64,000 nt of DNA from Saccharomycopsis phalli (taxonomy: Eukaryota; Ascomycota; Saccharomycetes; Ascoideales; Saccharomycopsidaceae), in the NCBI GenBank assembly GCA_020342235.1, contig CP073213.1, positions 970,501 to 1,034,500 on the forward strand. Direction: 5' to 3'. The notes under the pieces are model-generated. The model was not told the DNA's origin. It saw only the letters and a program-made list of their open reading frames with translations, and made no database searches. Below are positions 52,501-60,887 of this stretch, piece by piece. Position numbers and translations under genes: made by a program. The number at the start of each line of letters is the position of its first letter. The stretch's first letter is position 1.

Positions 52501-53149
52501 CGTCGCTCATGTGACCCATGCCGTCACGCCGGCCGCTGTTTCCCGCTCCACTGGACTTGTTGACGATGATCGCGCCGCTCTTCACCAATAAATAGTTGTC
52601 CAACACCGTGGCGATGATCTGGATGATGCCGCTGTGGACGATCTTCTGGCGGATCGTCTCGTTGCCTCGGGTACCACAGAGGACCAAAACCTGCAACGTC
52701 AAGGTCCATTTCCAGGAGATGAGCACCTTGCGCTTGCTGCGGTCGATCTTGTTGCAGAACTTCTTCTTCAAGTGATACTTCTTCATGCACGAGAGAAAGC
52801 TGTGGAACTCCCGCACCAACCCTGGACTGCCCTCGTCCTCGACCACCTCTTTGAGACACTTGAAAAATTCGTGCTCGGAGCCGTCATCTGGATCGTGGTC
52901 GTCGGCATCAGCATCTTCCGGGTCCAAGTTGCACTCGCACAAGATGTCCACGAGCCGCAGCAAACCGCAGTCCGTCACTAGAGTGTCTCTGACCTTGGCG
53001 GAACTGCTGGCTAGGAACGTCAAGTTGTTTAATGAGTTCACCAAGGGCTTGTCGCTCGTACAGTCCAAAGCCCGGCGATCATAAACCGTCCCCGTGATGA
53101 CTATCGACGCCTTGTTTCCCTCCACATTCTTGTAATTCGATAACCTCAT
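49505..53149 (-). CDS. MUB1: Mub1/SamB-type MYND zinc-finger protein, enlarged
   Basis: 1214 aa from ATG 53149. The N-terminal region matches Mub1: IVITGTVYDRRALD, PLVNSLNNLTFLASSSAKVR, and WKWTLTLQVLVLCGTRGNE then TVLDNYLL. After an insert of about 400 residues, a second conserved block appears (YKGKIVPTDDDIVWVLQLLA, FVSKYTYMKDYL). The C-terminal part holds VIMRNSCRKDEQREGIRQCA and a MYND finger (about 1130-1171; CRRCRRAKYCSRECQLAAW, eight Cys/His). Saccharomyces Mub1 is only 620 aa. With Ubr2 and Rad6 it forms a ubiquitin ligase for Rpn4 and Dsn1. Extra length lies between the two conserved blocks and before the MYND domain. Confidence 0.88.
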   Translation of the reverse strand: MRLSNYKNVEGNKASIVITGTVYDRRALDCTSDKPLVNSLNNLTFLASSSAKVRDTLVTDCGLLRLVDILCECNLDPEDADADDHDPDDGSEHEFFKCLKEVVEDEGSPGLVREFHSFLSCMKKYHLKKKFCNKIDRSKRKVLISWKWTLTLQVLVLCGTRGNETIRQKIVHSGIIQIIATVLDNYLLVKSGAIIVNKSSGAGNSGRRDGMGHMSDELLRQGYMEAASAMYSIVCDFNDIFQHDRRPRNGTPDCDIIIEKIHQQVHIFVYTTTTRDNHTALTQIQLRKVTALLLDTMKALRKAASNGFLRLVRNNDANFQLLRSIRLNLEIARSYLEGIRDRSFNAIEISPTRITELISTTNALQSETVPQPWNDRDPGNGLRIFNGSDTLESISRDTTVDMSNDVSIADLAYTSAVLKSFSTSFLEIALDQDSNVQRFVNVRDILITDSEQNVRYWSVSCRGEEVSLSIDISGKLSIVCNCDSESMGTVISDILIICKHFANCVQEINTGNSNGLDTFKGVYSIRRNYRVNETGSIFKNNPHYYEILAHLFKNVFFRDLNGSFQISQQVIECLRDGSIADSRPNRGRGLTIPATTNNRNPFPANDDSLNTTYQYLDLFYNAPRQFYKGKIVPTDDDIVWVLQLLAFVSKYTYMKDYLQYTYILPKLSLRDYPNDSRHNDNLTKGVDDDLNALNKEIVENHFKMGWNKIGCEFFMFKEKLNADIQLPSFLTETASMFDCNAPPMDIYLTLWKNMYDVMKQANEPVPKLHDKKSQLSEDRFFSLKINLELQKLKESLRLLEKTNREDVAELFFLISKYKSMISMTESKSQNDQEESTDLSAGELSGDEMESVELGSFHSAGNKYKSMIGEIQGLSRKEVEKFNIKYYGIESASTEAGLTSISEHIGNFNVGDDVMKPIERELQDTRSQIMNFRIDKAMLKYEIMKKFERITKVNSKLTNKLRKMEEHENKMARLKRKWNYDDYDFDDYDYQSLVTGKHLTDGSTEAPDFKIAADNFSEFREQFIHLPVSYYKNPAMTLLVSNYNEELASISHTNFFPVGRDQEQFNKGRTTVILKHDLDYSVIPLDYLNIFGLVEQFSVETYSNDITHLTGVIMRNSCRKDEQREGIRQCANTRCGKWETDRKFSKCRRCRRAKYCSRECQLAAWEFHKFWCQPAADSSTSSSGSRHHHRRRNHDNETTESSERTDESAPADRLA

Positions 53150-53222
53150 ATTAAGAGGCAACACGTAGAGGTCCTCGGTCTAAGGAGGCAAATTGAAAAC
53201 GAAATTTCCCAAAACTTAATTG

Positions 53223-53228
53223 CACGTG
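53223..53228. promoter_or_regulatory. CACGTG site in the MUB1 / sorting-nexin divergent promoter
   Basis: CACGTG (in GCACGTGAC) sits 51 bp from the sorting-nexin ATG and 74 bp from the MUB1 ATG, in a shared promoter of about 130 bp. It is the same core as at MLH1/PXA and RPO31. Confidence 0.4.
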
Positions 53229-53278
53229 ACCAGCAGACCTTGCCATCGATGCGGCCCCACGCTTATCATCACAGGCAC

Positions 53279-55567
53279 ATGTCGGTATATGAGGACGAGG
53301 ATAACAATCCGTTTTCTGGAAGCGACCATTTGTTTGCTTCCGGCATCGGCGACAGTTTCGACTTCAGGGGGTTGCAGCACGATCATGCTGCTTTACACTC
53401 CGCCGTGGACTCAGGTACAATTGATGCTAGCACAGTAGATACCGGTACAATTGGCTCGTCTGGCGCAATAGCCGCTTGGGACGTTCAGGATGACCTTGAG
53501 CCGGCCGCTAATCCGCTACAGTACTACTTGGATGGCGACATCAACGTGGCTGAGATTCTCAACACCCCAGGAACCCAGCTTGACATTCCACAAATCATCC
53601 AGCTCAAGGACCGCCGTAACAACGTGGTCATTGTCTACATCATCAAGCTCAGGGACATTGAGATCCGGCGCAGATACTCTGACTTTGACAAGTTGCGCAA
53701 GTTGCTCCAGAAGGTGTACCCAACCATGATTTTGCCCTCGCTCCCAGAGAAACACTCCCTCCGGAACTACGTCATGAACCCGTTGAACGTCCAGCAGTCC
53801 GACTTGAAGTTCATCGACCGCAGAAAGCGGGCATTGCGCTCGTTTCTCAACAAGTTGATGCACTTCCCCAACGAAGTCGCCCACGACTGCTCCTTGCCGG
53901 CAATAAAGCATAGCGAGGTCTTTTTGAAGTTCTTGGACCCGTCCATCCACAGCTTCCAGGAAATCTCAAAGGCCCAGCCCATCTCCCTGCTCCAAAAAAA
54001 CCTGCTCTTGGCTGACCCCATCAACCCATTCACAATCAGCCCGTACCATAATCTCTTGCCAACTCCCGTGGCTAGCTCCTTGGGGAACTACGACAACGCA
54101 ATCAACAGCTACACGTTGATGCTTGACCACGAGCGTCGTAAGCGTGAGGAACAGCCGCTCGCTTCCCTGAATGTCATTGATTACAGCGAGATCCTAGACT
54201 TTCTGGATTACCAGTACTTTTGCCAAGTCGAGGCGTATCTTGTGAAGTTCTCCAAGCTTCTTGTGCCGATTGTTGGCTGCAACCACTCCATCCACAGAAA
54301 CCTCCAGGCAGTAGTGGCTGACTTGTCCAAAATCGGGGCGTTCTTCAATGGCTTTTCCTTGGAGTACAACCTCACCATGACGTTTCAGCCTGACTTCAAG
54401 GTGCCGCAGCAAGAATCTACTGGCAACATCGTCGACGACGATGACATTCAGCAATTGAAGCACAACTTGGAGATCTCGCAAAACAAGGACTTTGAGCAGT
54501 TCTACACCTTGTCGTCGGCAATTGAAAAAATCGGCCAGTCGATAGATAACGAGTTCATTAACATCGAGATGCTCGACTTCTCGTTATCCTCTGGCTTTGA
54601 GGAGCCGTTGGTCGAGTTAAACCGGCTACTTCGAAACTGCTGCTCCGAGGTATTGAAGTTCAAGAAGCTCAAGGACCTCCAGTACCTCTCGATAACAAAG
54701 CGGCTCAAGGACAAGGAAAAGCTTCTCAACCAGTTTCTTGACGTTGACTTGAAGTACCAGCGGTTGGAGCATGTCTTGAAGAACAGCTCCCAAGAAAGCC
54801 CCACCATGAAGCAGGCGTACCATCGGTTGGAGATCCAGAAACAAAAAGAGAAAATCAAGGAGCAGCAGATACTAAACCGATATAGAGCCCATGGTAATAT
54901 GGAAGGGTCGAGTCCGGATTTAGCCCGTGCCGACGCTCCAAGCGACCAGATGCACAAGCATTCATTTGACTGGTTGAATCTCTTTACTGGCACGAAAAGA
55001 AACCCGGATACTTTAACCGGGATACAAAGAGAGCAGGAAATCAAGCGGCTAAGACGGGAAACACTGGCGTTGAAGAAGTTGGTGGAGGTGGCTAGTGACG
55101 ACGTGAAACGGATCGCGGCAGTAGTGAAGACAAACATAAAAAACCTTATTCAGTACGTGAAGTTGGAGATTATGAAACTTAATTTGAAGTTCAGCAAGAT
55201 TTTTGTCAAGTTTCTCAAAGAAAACTTGGTTCATTGGGAGAAGATACACGAGTATATCGACAACAATGTCTATGACTTGGCATTCAACTTCAAGTACGAC
55301 AACAGAATTGCCCGGTATATAAGATATCCAAACGAGGATTTTATCAAACGGCAGTTGCAATCCCAGGGAGCCAGTGTGCCGGTGGACAAGTTGAAGGACG
55401 AGTATCTTGATGAGGTGATTTCCAAGCACAATTCGACGGTTGTGGCAATCAATCCAATTGCCGATATAATCAATAGTAGCAAGGTCAGTGCATTGGATGG
55501 GAATATCCAAGAGTATGACGAAAGAGAAGGTGATGTGTCGTTTGCTAGCAACTACGACAGTGACTAG
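53279..55567 (+). CDS. SNX41: PX-BAR sorting nexin, Snx41/Atg20 type
   Basis: 762 aa from ATG 53279 (MSVYEDEDNNPFSG); ATG 53249 would add ten residues rich in His and is less likely. A long acidic/Ser-rich N-terminus precedes a PX domain (about 100-240) with RRRYSDFDKLRKLLQKVYP and LPSLPEKHSLRNY, the PI3P-binding pattern (RRYSDF, P-x-x-P, K). A BAR region (about 310-740) of long helices follows, with a Gln/Lys-rich coiled coil and the inserted linker seen in this subfamily. Snx41 and Atg20/Snx42 pair with Snx4 for retrieval of endosomal cargo and for selective autophagy. Which of the two paralogues this represents cannot be decided here. Confidence 0.8.
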   Translation: MSVYEDEDNNPFSGSDHLFASGIGDSFDFRGLQHDHAALHSAVDSGTIDASTVDTGTIGSSGAIAAWDVQDDLEPAANPLQYYLDGDINVAEILNTPGTQLDIPQIIQLKDRRNNVVIVYIIKLRDIEIRRRYSDFDKLRKLLQKVYPTMILPSLPEKHSLRNYVMNPLNVQQSDLKFIDRRKRALRSFLNKLMHFPNEVAHDCSLPAIKHSEVFLKFLDPSIHSFQEISKAQPISLLQKNLLLADPINPFTISPYHNLLPTPVASSLGNYDNAINSYTLMLDHERRKREEQPLASLNVIDYSEILDFLDYQYFCQVEAYLVKFSKLLVPIVGCNHSIHRNLQAVVADLSKIGAFFNGFSLEYNLTMTFQPDFKVPQQESTGNIVDDDDIQQLKHNLEISQNKDFEQFYTLSSAIEKIGQSIDNEFINIEMLDFSLSSGFEEPLVELNRLLRNCCSEVLKFKKLKDLQYLSITKRLKDKEKLLNQFLDVDLKYQRLEHVLKNSSQESPTMKQAYHRLEIQKQKEKIKEQQILNRYRAHGNMEGSSPDLARADAPSDQMHKHSFDWLNLFTGTKRNPDTLTGIQREQEIKRLRRETLALKKLVEVASDDVKRIAAVVKTNIKNLIQYVKLEIMKLNLKFSKIFVKFLKENLVHWEKIHEYIDNNVYDLAFNFKYDNRIARYIRYPNEDFIKRQLQSQGASVPVDKLKDEYLDEVISKHNSTVVAINPIADIINSSKVSALDGNIQEYDEREGDVSFASNYDSD

Positions 55568-56048
55568 TGCAGAGTGGCTATATTAATAGGCTGTATATCT
55601 GGTTCATAGTTGGGATGTTGAGAATTTGGATATGTTGAGCAGAGTTGGATATGTTCATGTTGAACACAGTTGGACATGTTCATCTTGAGAATAGTTGGAT
55701 ATGTTCATCTTGAGTATAGTTGGATATGTTCATGTTGAGCATAATAGTTATAATGTACTGGACATCGTTAATATTTAAGCATTTATAAAAATTGTATGTT
55801 GAACATGTTCATGTTGAGAATAATTCTGTTGAGCATAGTTCTGTTGAACATGTTCATGTTGAGAATAGTTCTGATGAACATGTTCATGTTGAGCATAATA
55901 GCTATAATGTACTGGACATCGTTAATATTTAAGCATTTATAAAATTGTATTTCGGCCACATTTCAACAGCCACATTGCCTATTCACTTTAGACCCTTGTG
56001 GTCCCTAAAGTACTCGTCAAATAGTCAAAGTTGTTCCTGCCATGCAAT
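55568..56048. repeat. Repeat-rich 481-bp spacer between convergent SNX41 and RIA1
   Basis: Multiple copies of a ~24-bp unit around GTTGGATATGTTCATGTTGA (55620-55735), then GTTGAACATGTTCATGTTGA variants (55800-55890). A segment of about 55 bp beginning CATAATAGTTATAATGTACT and ending near TTTATAAA(A)TTGTAT occurs twice, at about 55739-55796 and 55893-55949, with one substitution and one A indel. No gene seen. Confidence 0.88.
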
Positions 56049-58991
56049 TTAATCCTTTTTAAGTGTGCGCTGCTTCTCGCCATCCTTGACAATCTTCTCG
56101 TCGACAAACAAACCCTTTCTCCGACGAATGAGATTCATGTACTTTCTAGCAATGTTTTCCCTCTCGGCAAACGTGCCCAACTGCTCCAATTCCTCCTCAG
56201 TCTGAGGCACCCAGAACGGATCCTCGTCGATTGTTTCGTACCCTGAAAACACCAACTGGGGAATCGCGGCACCAGACGTCTTTTTTCTAAACTCCTCGGA
56301 GAACCCAAACGCCTCCACCACGGGAATCACAGCCTTGATGCTGAACAACAACGTACCGTCCTTCATCTCCTCGCTAATTATGCGCCCTTTACGCTTCTGG
56401 ATCACAGCATACACTTTCCCCAAGACCTCGGAGGTGGCCTGGATATCGCAGCTGTACATTGCCAATTTAAGTCGAGGCGACCAGTCCAAGAACCCAGTGT
56501 GGATCGCCTCCTTTGTGAGAGAGAGCACGTTTGCGCTCTGGCCCTCTGCCTCGGTGACACTTTCGATAATCACCGTGACTCCGTCCATGGGTTCGGCGGC
56601 CAAAGGACCTTCGCTCGTGGCCAATTGGAAGCCGTTCAACATGGAGTCGATAAAGGGCAACTTCTGGCCGGTGCCGGACGCAAACACAGGCCTGAACGTG
56701 CCGGTCATGTCGATGAGAAGACAGTTTCCAATTCTCTTTGGCCCAAAGGCGACAATATGAGGAATGAGGTCGGCAGTGAACCACTCCTTTGCTCTTTTCT
56801 CTGCAATCTCCAGCACCGCGTGCTTTAGCTGGGTCTCAAGCACCGCGTGTTTCTCCTTGGCATTGACCACAGAATTGACGATTTCCGGGCCCAATACCTT
56901 GCTGACAGCATCAGGTAGCGGTCTTACTGCGATGACAACGTCATGGGTACCGGTGTGGATTGCGACCTTGCCTCTTCCCAAGGAACACTTTGCGGCGTCG
57001 CTGCTGGCGACAATAGTCTCACGGTACGGGATCGAAGGCTCGGAAGACTGGATGTCGATGCCGGCAAACCTCTCCTTCAAGTCCTTCAAGCACCGTTCCA
57101 AGTGCAACTCGCCTGAGGTTAGGAGAATGTGCTCTCCGCCGTCATTGATATATGTCTCTGCACACGGGTCGCACTCTTTCAAGAGCCGCAATCCCGTCTC
57201 CAAACGGTCGACCTGCATCGGGTTCACCGGCTCCAATGCGACCTGGACAAATGGAGGAACCACCAACGACACACTGGCCAAGTTGACTCCGACCACTGTG
57301 TCGTCGACAATCGAGCCGTTCTTCAAGATCTTGCCATCCAAGCCGCCAATGCCCACAATATTCCCTGCGGGCACCTCGTCAATGGCAATCAACTCGCGTC
57401 CCATGAGAAGATACAAGTCCTGGACCGTGATCTGACACACGTGCTCGTGAGGCCGCTGGGGCGTGAATTTCGGGCCCAAGACGTTGACAGTTTGGCCGAC
57501 ACGCAACGTGCCGCTGTATACACGGGCAAAGCCAATCAATGCCTCCTCAGGGACGCTGATTTCGTCGTCCTCAAACTCGCCAAAGTCAAACTCGTCCATC
57601 AGGGTAGTCACGGACTCCACAGGTTGTTCCAATGCTCTGGCCTGTTCGGCAGCCTTACGGGCCTTTTCCCGAGCCACACGACCCAAGTCGAGTCTCTCGG
57701 ACTCGGAGAGCTGCTGCCGTTTGTTCTGGGGAAGCTCCAGCTTCGGTACGCTGACCATCTTGGACACGTAGCAGGATACCGGGCCGTTCAAGTCGCACAG
57801 CAACATGGCGGAGCGGAGCGAGTCGTCAATTAAGCGGGAATCCGGCACCGAGTCAAGGATCACTGGGATGCGGATCTTCTGGGACTGTAATGGTGACAGG
57901 ATGTTCTGCACTACTGTGATCAACACTGCACTGCTAACGGGAAGCCATTGGGACATGACCTGACGGAGCAAGATCTTGGAGTCCTTTGCGCGCAAGTCTC
58001 GCGGGAGAATCTTGATGCCGAGGGTGGAAATGATCTTGGCAAGCACGTCCTGGTCACGAGTCTCGGTGGTGGAGCTGTAGATTTTCCAGATGCTGTCCAA
58101 GATCAACGAGACAAACAACGGCTTCAAGGCGCGGCCCTTGAGCCCCTTGTAGTTGACGACCTTCTTGGTCTTTGGGTCCAAGTAGAAGTCGCCCCAGAGC
58201 ACCTTCTGGAGGTTTTCCTTCTTGTAGCCGAGTTTCTTTTCGTACAAGCCGGCCAACTGCTGGATCGTGAAGCCCCAGCCGTCAATCGCCGAGGAGAAGA
58301 TCACGTTGTTCTTCTCTGGCCGGAAGTAGATGTCGGCGTCGTCCTGCTCCACAAACTCTTTCAACTGCTCGGGATTCGACTCCAAGTACTCGCGATACTG
58401 CTCGTCGGCCAACATGCGCTCGCCGGCGAAAAACGAGCCAATGATCGCATTGGTCTGCTCTATGAGCTTCTTCAAGTGCAGGTATGCCTCCAGCGGCGAC
58501 ATCTTCAACTCGCCAATCAACCGGTCGATCTTGTTGAGCACCAACACCGGCTTCAACTTATCGTTCCAGCACTGGCGCAACACCGTCACGGTCTGCGATT
58601 GCACGCCCTCAATGACGTCAACCAACACCAAGGCCCCGTCGCAAAGCCGCGACGCAATCGACACCTCGGAGGAAAAGTCAATATGGCCTGGCGAGTCGAT
58701 CAAATTGATGAGGTGCTCGGTGACGACTTGGTCGTCGGCCGATTTCGTGGCCAATTTGAAGTAGAGTGAGATGGCGCTGCTCTCCATGGTGATTCCGCGC
58801 TGCTGTTCGTCGGGCCGCGAGTCCAAGTACCGGATCTTGCCGGCCATGCGCTGGGAGATGATGCCGTTGGTGGTCAAGAGGCAGTCCGACAAGGTGGTTT
58901 TGCCATGGTCGACGTGGGCAAGAATGCAGATGTTCCGTATCGACAGCGGGTCCTTTTGCAATTTGTTGAGCAACTCAGGGGTGATGGCCAT
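56049..58991 (-). CDS. RIA1: Ribosome assembly GTPase Efl1/Ria1
   Basis: 980 aa from ATG 58991 (MAITPELLNKLQ). It is an EF-2-like translational GTPase: G1 AHVDHGKTTLSDCL, switch I around RGITMESSAISLYF, G3 DSPGHIDFSSEV, G4 NKIDRLIGE. A long insert follows, then domain II (GFARVYSGTLRVGQTVNVLG), domain IV (near GRGKVAIHTGTHDVVIAV) and domain V (EVLGKVYAVIQKRKGRIISE). It lacks the diphthamide-loop sequence of EF-2 and has the Efl1 ending ARKYMNLIRRRKGLFVDEKI. Efl1 with Sdo1 releases Tif6 from cytoplasmic pre-60S particles. The frame is open upstream of the ATG but runs through the promoter. Confidence 0.95.
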   Translation of the reverse strand: MAITPELLNKLQKDPLSIRNICILAHVDHGKTTLSDCLLTTNGIISQRMAGKIRYLDSRPDEQQRGITMESSAISLYFKLATKSADDQVVTEHLINLIDSPGHIDFSSEVSIASRLCDGALVLVDVIEGVQSQTVTVLRQCWNDKLKPVLVLNKIDRLIGELKMSPLEAYLHLKKLIEQTNAIIGSFFAGERMLADEQYREYLESNPEQLKEFVEQDDADIYFRPEKNNVIFSSAIDGWGFTIQQLAGLYEKKLGYKKENLQKVLWGDFYLDPKTKKVVNYKGLKGRALKPLFVSLILDSIWKIYSSTTETRDQDVLAKIISTLGIKILPRDLRAKDSKILLRQVMSQWLPVSSAVLITVVQNILSPLQSQKIRIPVILDSVPDSRLIDDSLRSAMLLCDLNGPVSCYVSKMVSVPKLELPQNKRQQLSESERLDLGRVAREKARKAAEQARALEQPVESVTTLMDEFDFGEFEDDEISVPEEALIGFARVYSGTLRVGQTVNVLGPKFTPQRPHEHVCQITVQDLYLLMGRELIAIDEVPAGNIVGIGGLDGKILKNGSIVDDTVVGVNLASVSLVVPPFVQVALEPVNPMQVDRLETGLRLLKECDPCAETYINDGGEHILLTSGELHLERCLKDLKERFAGIDIQSSEPSIPYRETIVASSDAAKCSLGRGKVAIHTGTHDVVIAVRPLPDAVSKVLGPEIVNSVVNAKEKHAVLETQLKHAVLEIAEKRAKEWFTADLIPHIVAFGPKRIGNCLLIDMTGTFRPVFASGTGQKLPFIDSMLNGFQLATSEGPLAAEPMDGVTVIIESVTEAEGQSANVLSLTKEAIHTGFLDWSPRLKLAMYSCDIQATSEVLGKVYAVIQKRKGRIISEEMKDGTLLFSIKAVIPVVEAFGFSEEFRKKTSGAAIPQLVFSGYETIDEDPFWVPQTEEELEQLGTFAERENIARKYMNLIRRRKGLFVDEKIVKDGEKQRTLKKD

Positions 58992-59026
58992 GGCTTTTTT
59001 TTTTATTTTGTCGTGGGTGCTGCAGC

Positions 59027-59063
59027 TTTTATACCCCGGTGATGTGTAATCCAAAATTTTTCA
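59027..59063 (-). promoter_or_regulatory. RIA1: TATA box and RRPE element of the RIA1 promoter (shared with the OAC1-like gene)
   Basis: On the - strand TATAAAA (59033-59027) lies about 40 bp before the RIA1 ATG, and TGAAAAATTTT (59063-59053) lies about 65 bp before it. The latter is an exact RRPE ribosome-biogenesis element. Only 81 bp separate the two divergent start codons, so the elements may affect both genes. Confidence 0.6.
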
Positions 59064-59072
59064 CTTTTCTCC

Positions 59073-60064
59073 ATGCTGAACCGTGGAGACGGATACAACG
59101 GCAACGTCTTCCTAGGGTTTGTGGCCGGTAAGTATTTCTGCAATTCCGCCGACAATCGCTAATCTCAGGCTCCTTGGCGTCCTGTGGGGCAGTCAACTTC
59201 ACCAATCCCATTGAGATTGTCAAGACCCGGATGCAGCTCCAGGGCGAGTTGACGGGGCACAAGGTCAAGATATACAAGAACCCGGTGCAAGGAATATGGA
59301 ACATATACCGCCATGAGGGTTTCCGCGGCATCCAAAAGGGTCTCATGGGCGCATACGCGCACCAGACCGTGCTCAATGGCACCAGGTTGGGGCTCTATGA
59401 GCCGTTGCGCGTCCGCATCAACTTGTCCGTGTATCCCGCACTGGACCCCAGTAAGCTTCAAAACGGGCCCATTAACGTAGTCTCAGGCGCAATCTCCGGG
59501 GTCGTGGCCGCACTTATATCGTCGCCCAGCTACTTGGTCAAGACCAGAATGCAGTCCTATACCGGCACTGCTGCCAATCTGACGGGCCAGCAGACAAAAT
59601 ACCGCGGCTTCTTCTCGGGGCTTGTCCAGATCTACAAGTCCGAAGGTATCAAGGGCTTGTTTCGCGGCTGCGAGGCCTCGATGTTGCGTACTGGAGTGGC
59701 TTCTGCGATCCAGTTGCCAGTGTACGATTTGTCAAAACAGCAGCTCCAGGACCGGACCGGCTTGAGGGGCACGGCGTTGCATTTGGCCAGCTCTGCAGTC
59801 ACGGGGATGGCCATAGGAATTGCCATTAATCCGTTTGACGTGGTGCTCACCAGACTATACAACCAAAAGGGTAATTTGTACCGGGGCATTTCAGACTGTT
59901 TTGTCAAGACGTTCAAGTCCGAGGGCTTACGTGGGTTTACAAAGGGCATTGGCCCGGGGATTACGCGAATGGCTCCGCATACTATCTTGACGTTGACGTT
60001 TATGGAGAGTACCATGAGATGGGTGAACCAGGCCAATGAAGCAGCCAGGAGGTTTCTAGCATAG
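59073..60064 (+). CDS. OAC1: Mitochondrial carrier, Oac1-like (oxaloacetate/sulfate), spliced
   Basis: Exons 59073-59127 and 59169-60064, 316 aa. A 41-nt intron (GTAAGT, GCTAATCTCAG) splits the first helix (FLGFVAG / [17 protein letters not shown]). Three ~100-residue SLC25 repeats carry the PX[D/E]XX[K/R] signatures: [18 protein letters not shown] (Asp/Glu replaced, as in Oac1 SPLFLVKTR) and [39 protein letters not shown] and [19 protein letters not shown] parallel Oac1 (KNPIQG, NGSRLGFYEPIR, YNQKGDLYKG). The carrier exchanges oxaloacetate, sulfate and related anions across the inner membrane, feeding leucine and sulfur routes. The second codon is CTG. Confidence 0.88.
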
Positions 60065-60112
60065 GATAGATGAATGGAGTGAATATATTCGTATCGTATT
60101 GTAGCTACGGTT

Positions 60113-60360
60113 TGAAAGGGTGAGGAGGAAGGAAGAAGAGGAAGGAGGACGAGGAAGGAGGAAGAGGAAGGAGGAAGAGGAAGGAGGAAGAGGAAGGAGG
60201 AAGAGGAAGGAGGAAGAGGAAGGAGGAAGAGGAAGGAGGAAGAGGAAGGAGGAAGAGGAAGGAGGAGGTAAGATGCAAGAAAGAAGATGCAAGAAGCAAG
60301 AAGCAGGGACGATGCAAGAAGAAAGTAAGGAAGATGCAAAAAAGGCAAGGCAAAAAAGGT
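60113..60360 (+). repeat. Polypurine GGAAGAGGA tract
   Basis: Between about 60120 and 60266 the + strand is almost purely A and G (one C near 60155), made of repeated GGAAGAGGA units. The polypurine character then degrades into AAGATGCAAGAAG repeats up to 60360. Mirror-symmetric purine repeats of this kind can form triplex (H-DNA). It starts about 50 bp after the OAC1-like stop. Confidence 0.9.
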
Positions 60361-60369
60361 AAATAATCA

Positions 60370-60720
60370 GACTGACATAATAATATGACAAATAATAACT
60401 CACTGATATGTAACATTACAATAATATGACTAACTGATATGTAATCTTGCAATAATGACTGACTGATATGTAATCTAGCAAATGACTGCTGACAAGTAAT
60501 CTGACAAATATGACTGACTGACAATCTGACAATCTGACAATCTGACAATCTGACTGACTAAACAATCTGACAATCTGACAATCTGACTGACTGAAAATCC
60601 AACTGACTAAAAATCCAACTGACTGAAAATCCAACTGACTGAAAATCCAACTGACTGAAAATCCAACTGACTACAATAATCATTCCTCAATCATTTCATT
60701 TAGTCATTCCATTTAGTCAT
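60370..60720. repeat. Short-unit tandem arrays before the multi-UBL gene
   Basis: Successive blocks: degenerate ACTGATATGTAATCT units (60400-60500), then repeated TGACAATC octamers (about 60508-60590), then five to six copies of the 16-mer GACTGAAAATCCAACT (about 60584-60672), then CATTTAGTCATTC repeats (60690-60725). The blocks abut the previous polypurine tract. The remainder (60726-60887) is the promoter of the next gene. Confidence 0.85.
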
Positions 60721-60887
60721 TTCATCCAATTGCTCACCTCTAATTTCATGCAAAGTCGTGCATGTCCCAGTTACTACCCTCTCCGCAGATCATAGGTTGG
60801 GGAATAGGGGGCGGACCATTTCAACGGTAGCTTGGCGGATACTAGTTCCAATATTGCAACCAAATCGTCTCCAGTGGACTCTACAAC

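Noticed and set aside
53150-53164. Upstream GTG start for MUB1
   Set aside because: A nearby in-frame ATG (53149) exists and conserved sequence begins after it.
56049-58991. Elongation factor EF-2
   Set aside because: Long insert after the G domain, no diphthamide loop, and an Efl1-type C-terminus.
58992-59054. N-terminal extension of RIA1
   Set aside because: The upstream open stretch starts at a TTG and covers the TATA box; MAITPELL is the proper start.
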